Below are positions 13,873 through 15,381 of a DNA stretch of 15,381 nt, piece by piece. Location of the stretch: NCBI GenBank assembly GCA_003647715.1, contig QMNJ01000020.1, positions 1 to 15,381 on the forward strand, in the 5' to 3' direction. The notes beneath the pieces were generated by a model. The model made no database searches. It was given only the letters and a program-made list of their open reading frames with translations, and had not been told where the DNA came from. The stretch's first letter is position 1; every line of letters starts with the position of its first letter. The stretch is from Candidatus Coatesiibacteriota bacterium (lineage in GTDB: Bacteria; RBG-13-66-14; B26-G2). Both the position numbers and the translations under genes were made by a program.

Positions 13873-14983
13873 TTGGATGATATTAAACAATTGAGGAAAG
13901 CCCTGGAGACACTGAAGGGAGAGGTTGACTCGTTAAGGGGGTATCTTTGATGTTGAGAACCTTGAGAAAGAGAGAGAGCGATTGAAGAAGTTTTTATCTT
14001 CGGAGGATGTATGGGAGGATAAGGAGAAGGCGACAGAGATGAAGAAGAGGTTTTCAGAGGTAGATAAGGTGCTGAGGACAATGAGGGATTTTGAGCGTGA
14101 GTTGGATGATATTGGCACCGGTCTTACTATGCTTGAGGAAGAGGATGATAATCAGCTGTTGTCCGAGATGTCGGCAAGGTTAAAGAGATTTTCTGGCAAG
14201 ATTGAGAGAGAGAGTTTGAAGCGATATATGGACGGTGAGTATGATAAGGGACCTGCTCTTATAACAATATCTCCTGGGGCTGGGGGAACTGAGTCCCAGG
14301 ATTGGGCAAGTATGTTATTTAGAATGTATATAAGATACCTGGAGAGGGAGGGTTTTGAATTTAAGTTGATATCGTATCAGCCAGCGGAAGAGGCGGGTAT
14401 CAAGGAAGCGACGATTCTAGTAGAAGAAGAATACGCATATGGATATCTCTCATCAGAGTCGGGAGTTCACCGTCTAATCAGAATCTCACCGTTTGATGCC
14501 AGTCACAGAAGGCATACCTCGTTCGCCGCGGTGTCGGTGATTCCCTATATTGAGATGGATATAGATGTAGAGTTAGACCCGGGTGATTTGAGGGTGGAGA
14601 CATTCAGAGCAAGCGGTCCAGGTGGGCAACATGTGAATGTTACCGACTCTGCGGTAAGAATTACCCATATTCCAACTGGCATAGTGGTTTCGTGTCAGAA
14701 CGAGAGGTCACAGCACGTAAACAAGGCGGTTGCAATGAATATTCTGAAGTCAAAGCTCCATCAGATAGAGATGGAGGAGATAGAGGGCAGAATAGATAGT
14801 ATGAGGGATAAGAGGTCTGTGAAGTTTGGAAGTCAGATAAGAACATACACACTGCATCCATACAGGTTGGTGAAGGACCACAGAACTGGGGTTGAGTTAA
14901 CGGACACAGGTGAAGTCCTTGATGGTCATATTTCGCCATTCATTGAGGCATATCTTAAGGCGAGGTCAGAGAAGAGTAAGTAG
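13873..14983 (+). CDS. prfB: Peptide chain release factor 2, made by programmed +1 frameshift
   Basis: RF2 reads UGA and UAA stop codons and triggers release of the finished protein. The gene is split by an in-frame UGA at 13948-13950. The first frame, 13873-13947, gives 25 codons ending in LRGYL; after skipping T13948 the reading continues from 13949 to 14983. The product is 369 residues (E. coli 365). The stop-recognition motif SPF falls at 205-207 and the catalytic GGQ at 250-252, the same numbers as in E. coli. AGGTSSQDWA-like context (GGTESQDWASM), GVHRLIR and RRHTSF are all RF2 hallmarks. The start is taken as TTG because GGAGG lies 7 bases upstream; ATG 13867 overlaps the lnt stop and is the alternative. 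A simple ORF caller would miss the first 36 codons. lysS follows after 23 bases, as is common in bacteria. Confidence 0.93.
13936..13950 (+). promoter_or_regulatory. prfB programmed +1 frameshift site
   Basis: AGGGGGTATCTTTGA holds every part of the known RF2 autoregulatory site: an internal Shine-Dalgarno AGGGGG, a 3-base spacer, the slippery codon CTT and the stop TGA. When RF2 is scarce the ribosome pauses at UGA, slips from CUU to UUU and continues in the +1 frame. When RF2 is plentiful, translation stops. It matches the E. coli site over these 15 bases; the base after UGA here is T instead of C. Confidence 0.93.
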
Positions 14984-15006
14984 AATTGGTGGTTCTGGAG
15001 GTGATG

Positions 15007-15381
15007 ATGAGGATGAGTAGAGAAGAGGGAATTGATGATGTCCACGAGTTGATTCAAATTCGCCTTGAAAAGCTGAGAAAAATTGAGGAGATGGGTATTG
15101 ACCCGTATCCTCACAGGTATGAGAGGACTCACCGGATATCAGAGATTATAGATGAGTTTGATGATTTATCATCTAAAAACATTAAGGTGAAGACGGCGGG
15201 AAGAGTGAGGGCAAAGAGAGAGCACGGTAGGGTAATATTCCTTGATATCCAGGATATGGGAGGAAAAATACAATTATATTTAAAGCAGGATAATTTGGGT
15301 GAGCACCAATGGGATTTTGTTGATTTGATAGACATAGGTGATTTTATTGGAGTCAGTGGTAAGGTCTTTCTGACGAGGACA
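15007..15381 (+). CDS. lysS: Lysyl-tRNA synthetase, class II, N-terminal part
   Basis: The gene runs off the right edge; 125 codons are visible with no stop. Class II LysRS charges tRNA-Lys with lysine in the cytosol. The visible part has the N-terminal helix (LIQIRLEKLRKIEEMGIDPYPHRY) and the start of the OB-fold anticodon-binding domain (TAGRVRAKREHGRVIFLDIQD, then GKIQLYLKQD). Both are typical of bacterial LysS. Several starts are possible: GTG 15001, ATG 15004, ATG 15007 and ATG 15013. GGAGG at 14997-15001 is 5 bases before ATG 15007, so that one is preferred. It lies 23 bases after prfB on the same strand, the familiar prfB-lysS pairing. The catalytic domain is outside the window. Confidence 0.92.
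   Translation, partial: MRMSREEGIDDVHELIQIRLEKLRKIEEMGIDPYPHRYERTHRISEIIDEFDDLSSKNIKVKTAGRVRAKREHGRVIFLDIQDMGGKIQLYLKQDNLGEHQWDFVDLIDIGDFIGVSGKVFLTRT

Noticed and set aside
13982..14983. prfB starting at TTG 13982
   Set aside because: The conserved RF2 N-terminus continues upstream through the frameshift site to 13873, so this start would truncate the protein.
1..15381. Archaeal host, suggested by proS and apgM
   Set aside because: RF2 with its frameshift site, Lnt, SPOR, bacterial-type LysS and sigma70-like promoters together indicate a bacterium.
1..15381. CRISPR arrays, tRNA or rRNA genes, insertion sequences, toxin-antitoxin or defence genes
   Set aside because: No regular direct repeats, transposase or integrase motifs, or RNA gene signatures were seen on reading; this was by eye and short elements could be missed.

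Overview
The window looks like chromosomal DNA of a diderm (two-membrane) bacterium from a poorly characterised lineage. Bacterial identity rests on a release factor 2 gene with the classic programmed frameshift, apolipoprotein N-acyltransferase, a SPOR-domain lipoprotein and a class A DnaJ. The two-membrane envelope is inferred from Lnt, two lipoprotein signal peptides, several secreted proteins and an outer-surface protein ending in what looks like a type IX secretion (T9SS) sorting domain. Two genes at the left edge, prolyl-tRNA synthetase and phosphoglycerate mutase, are of archaeal type. Arginine is mostly AGA/AGG and isoleucine often ATA. With the T9SS-like tail, this points to a FCB-related or WOR-3-like candidate phylum, but that placement is an inference and is not proven here.

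Layout. (1) 1-1669, plus strand: the 3' end of proS and then apgM, probably one transcript. (2) 1680-6738, minus strand: an apparent four-gene operon read from right to left. It encodes a secreted transglutaminase-like protein, DnaJ (coupled through TGATG), a TPR lipoprotein, and a B12-binding radical SAM protein. It converges on apgM with only 10 bases between the stop codons. A 9-bp hairpin sits between dnaJ and the TPR gene. (3) 6739-6806: a 68-bp divergent promoter region. (4) 6807-9372, plus strand: a secreted seven-repeat FG-GAP/VCBS protein, then a SPOR lipoprotein. (5) 9373-9606: the longest gene-poor gap (234 bp), with a promoter-like element, two short palindromes and a possible 28-codon ORF. 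(6) 9607-12312: a large cytosolic GAF/PAS histidine kinase with no response regulator next to it. (7) 12383 to the end: lnt, prfB (programmed +1 frameshift) and the 5' end of lysS, tightly packed and probably one operon.

Functional themes are translation (proS, prfB, lysS), envelope and lipoprotein biogenesis (lnt, SPOR and TPR lipoproteins, transglutaminase-like protein, surface propeller protein), sensing (histidine kinase) and central metabolism (apgM). I see no tRNA, rRNA, CRISPR array, insertion sequence or phage gene. I found no clear new defence or mobile system. The least ordinary items are the transglutaminase/DnaJ/TPR/radical SAM cluster, a repeated TG-n-TAAA(A/C)T promoter element in three gaps, paired palindromes ahead of the kinase, and near-leaderless gene starts.
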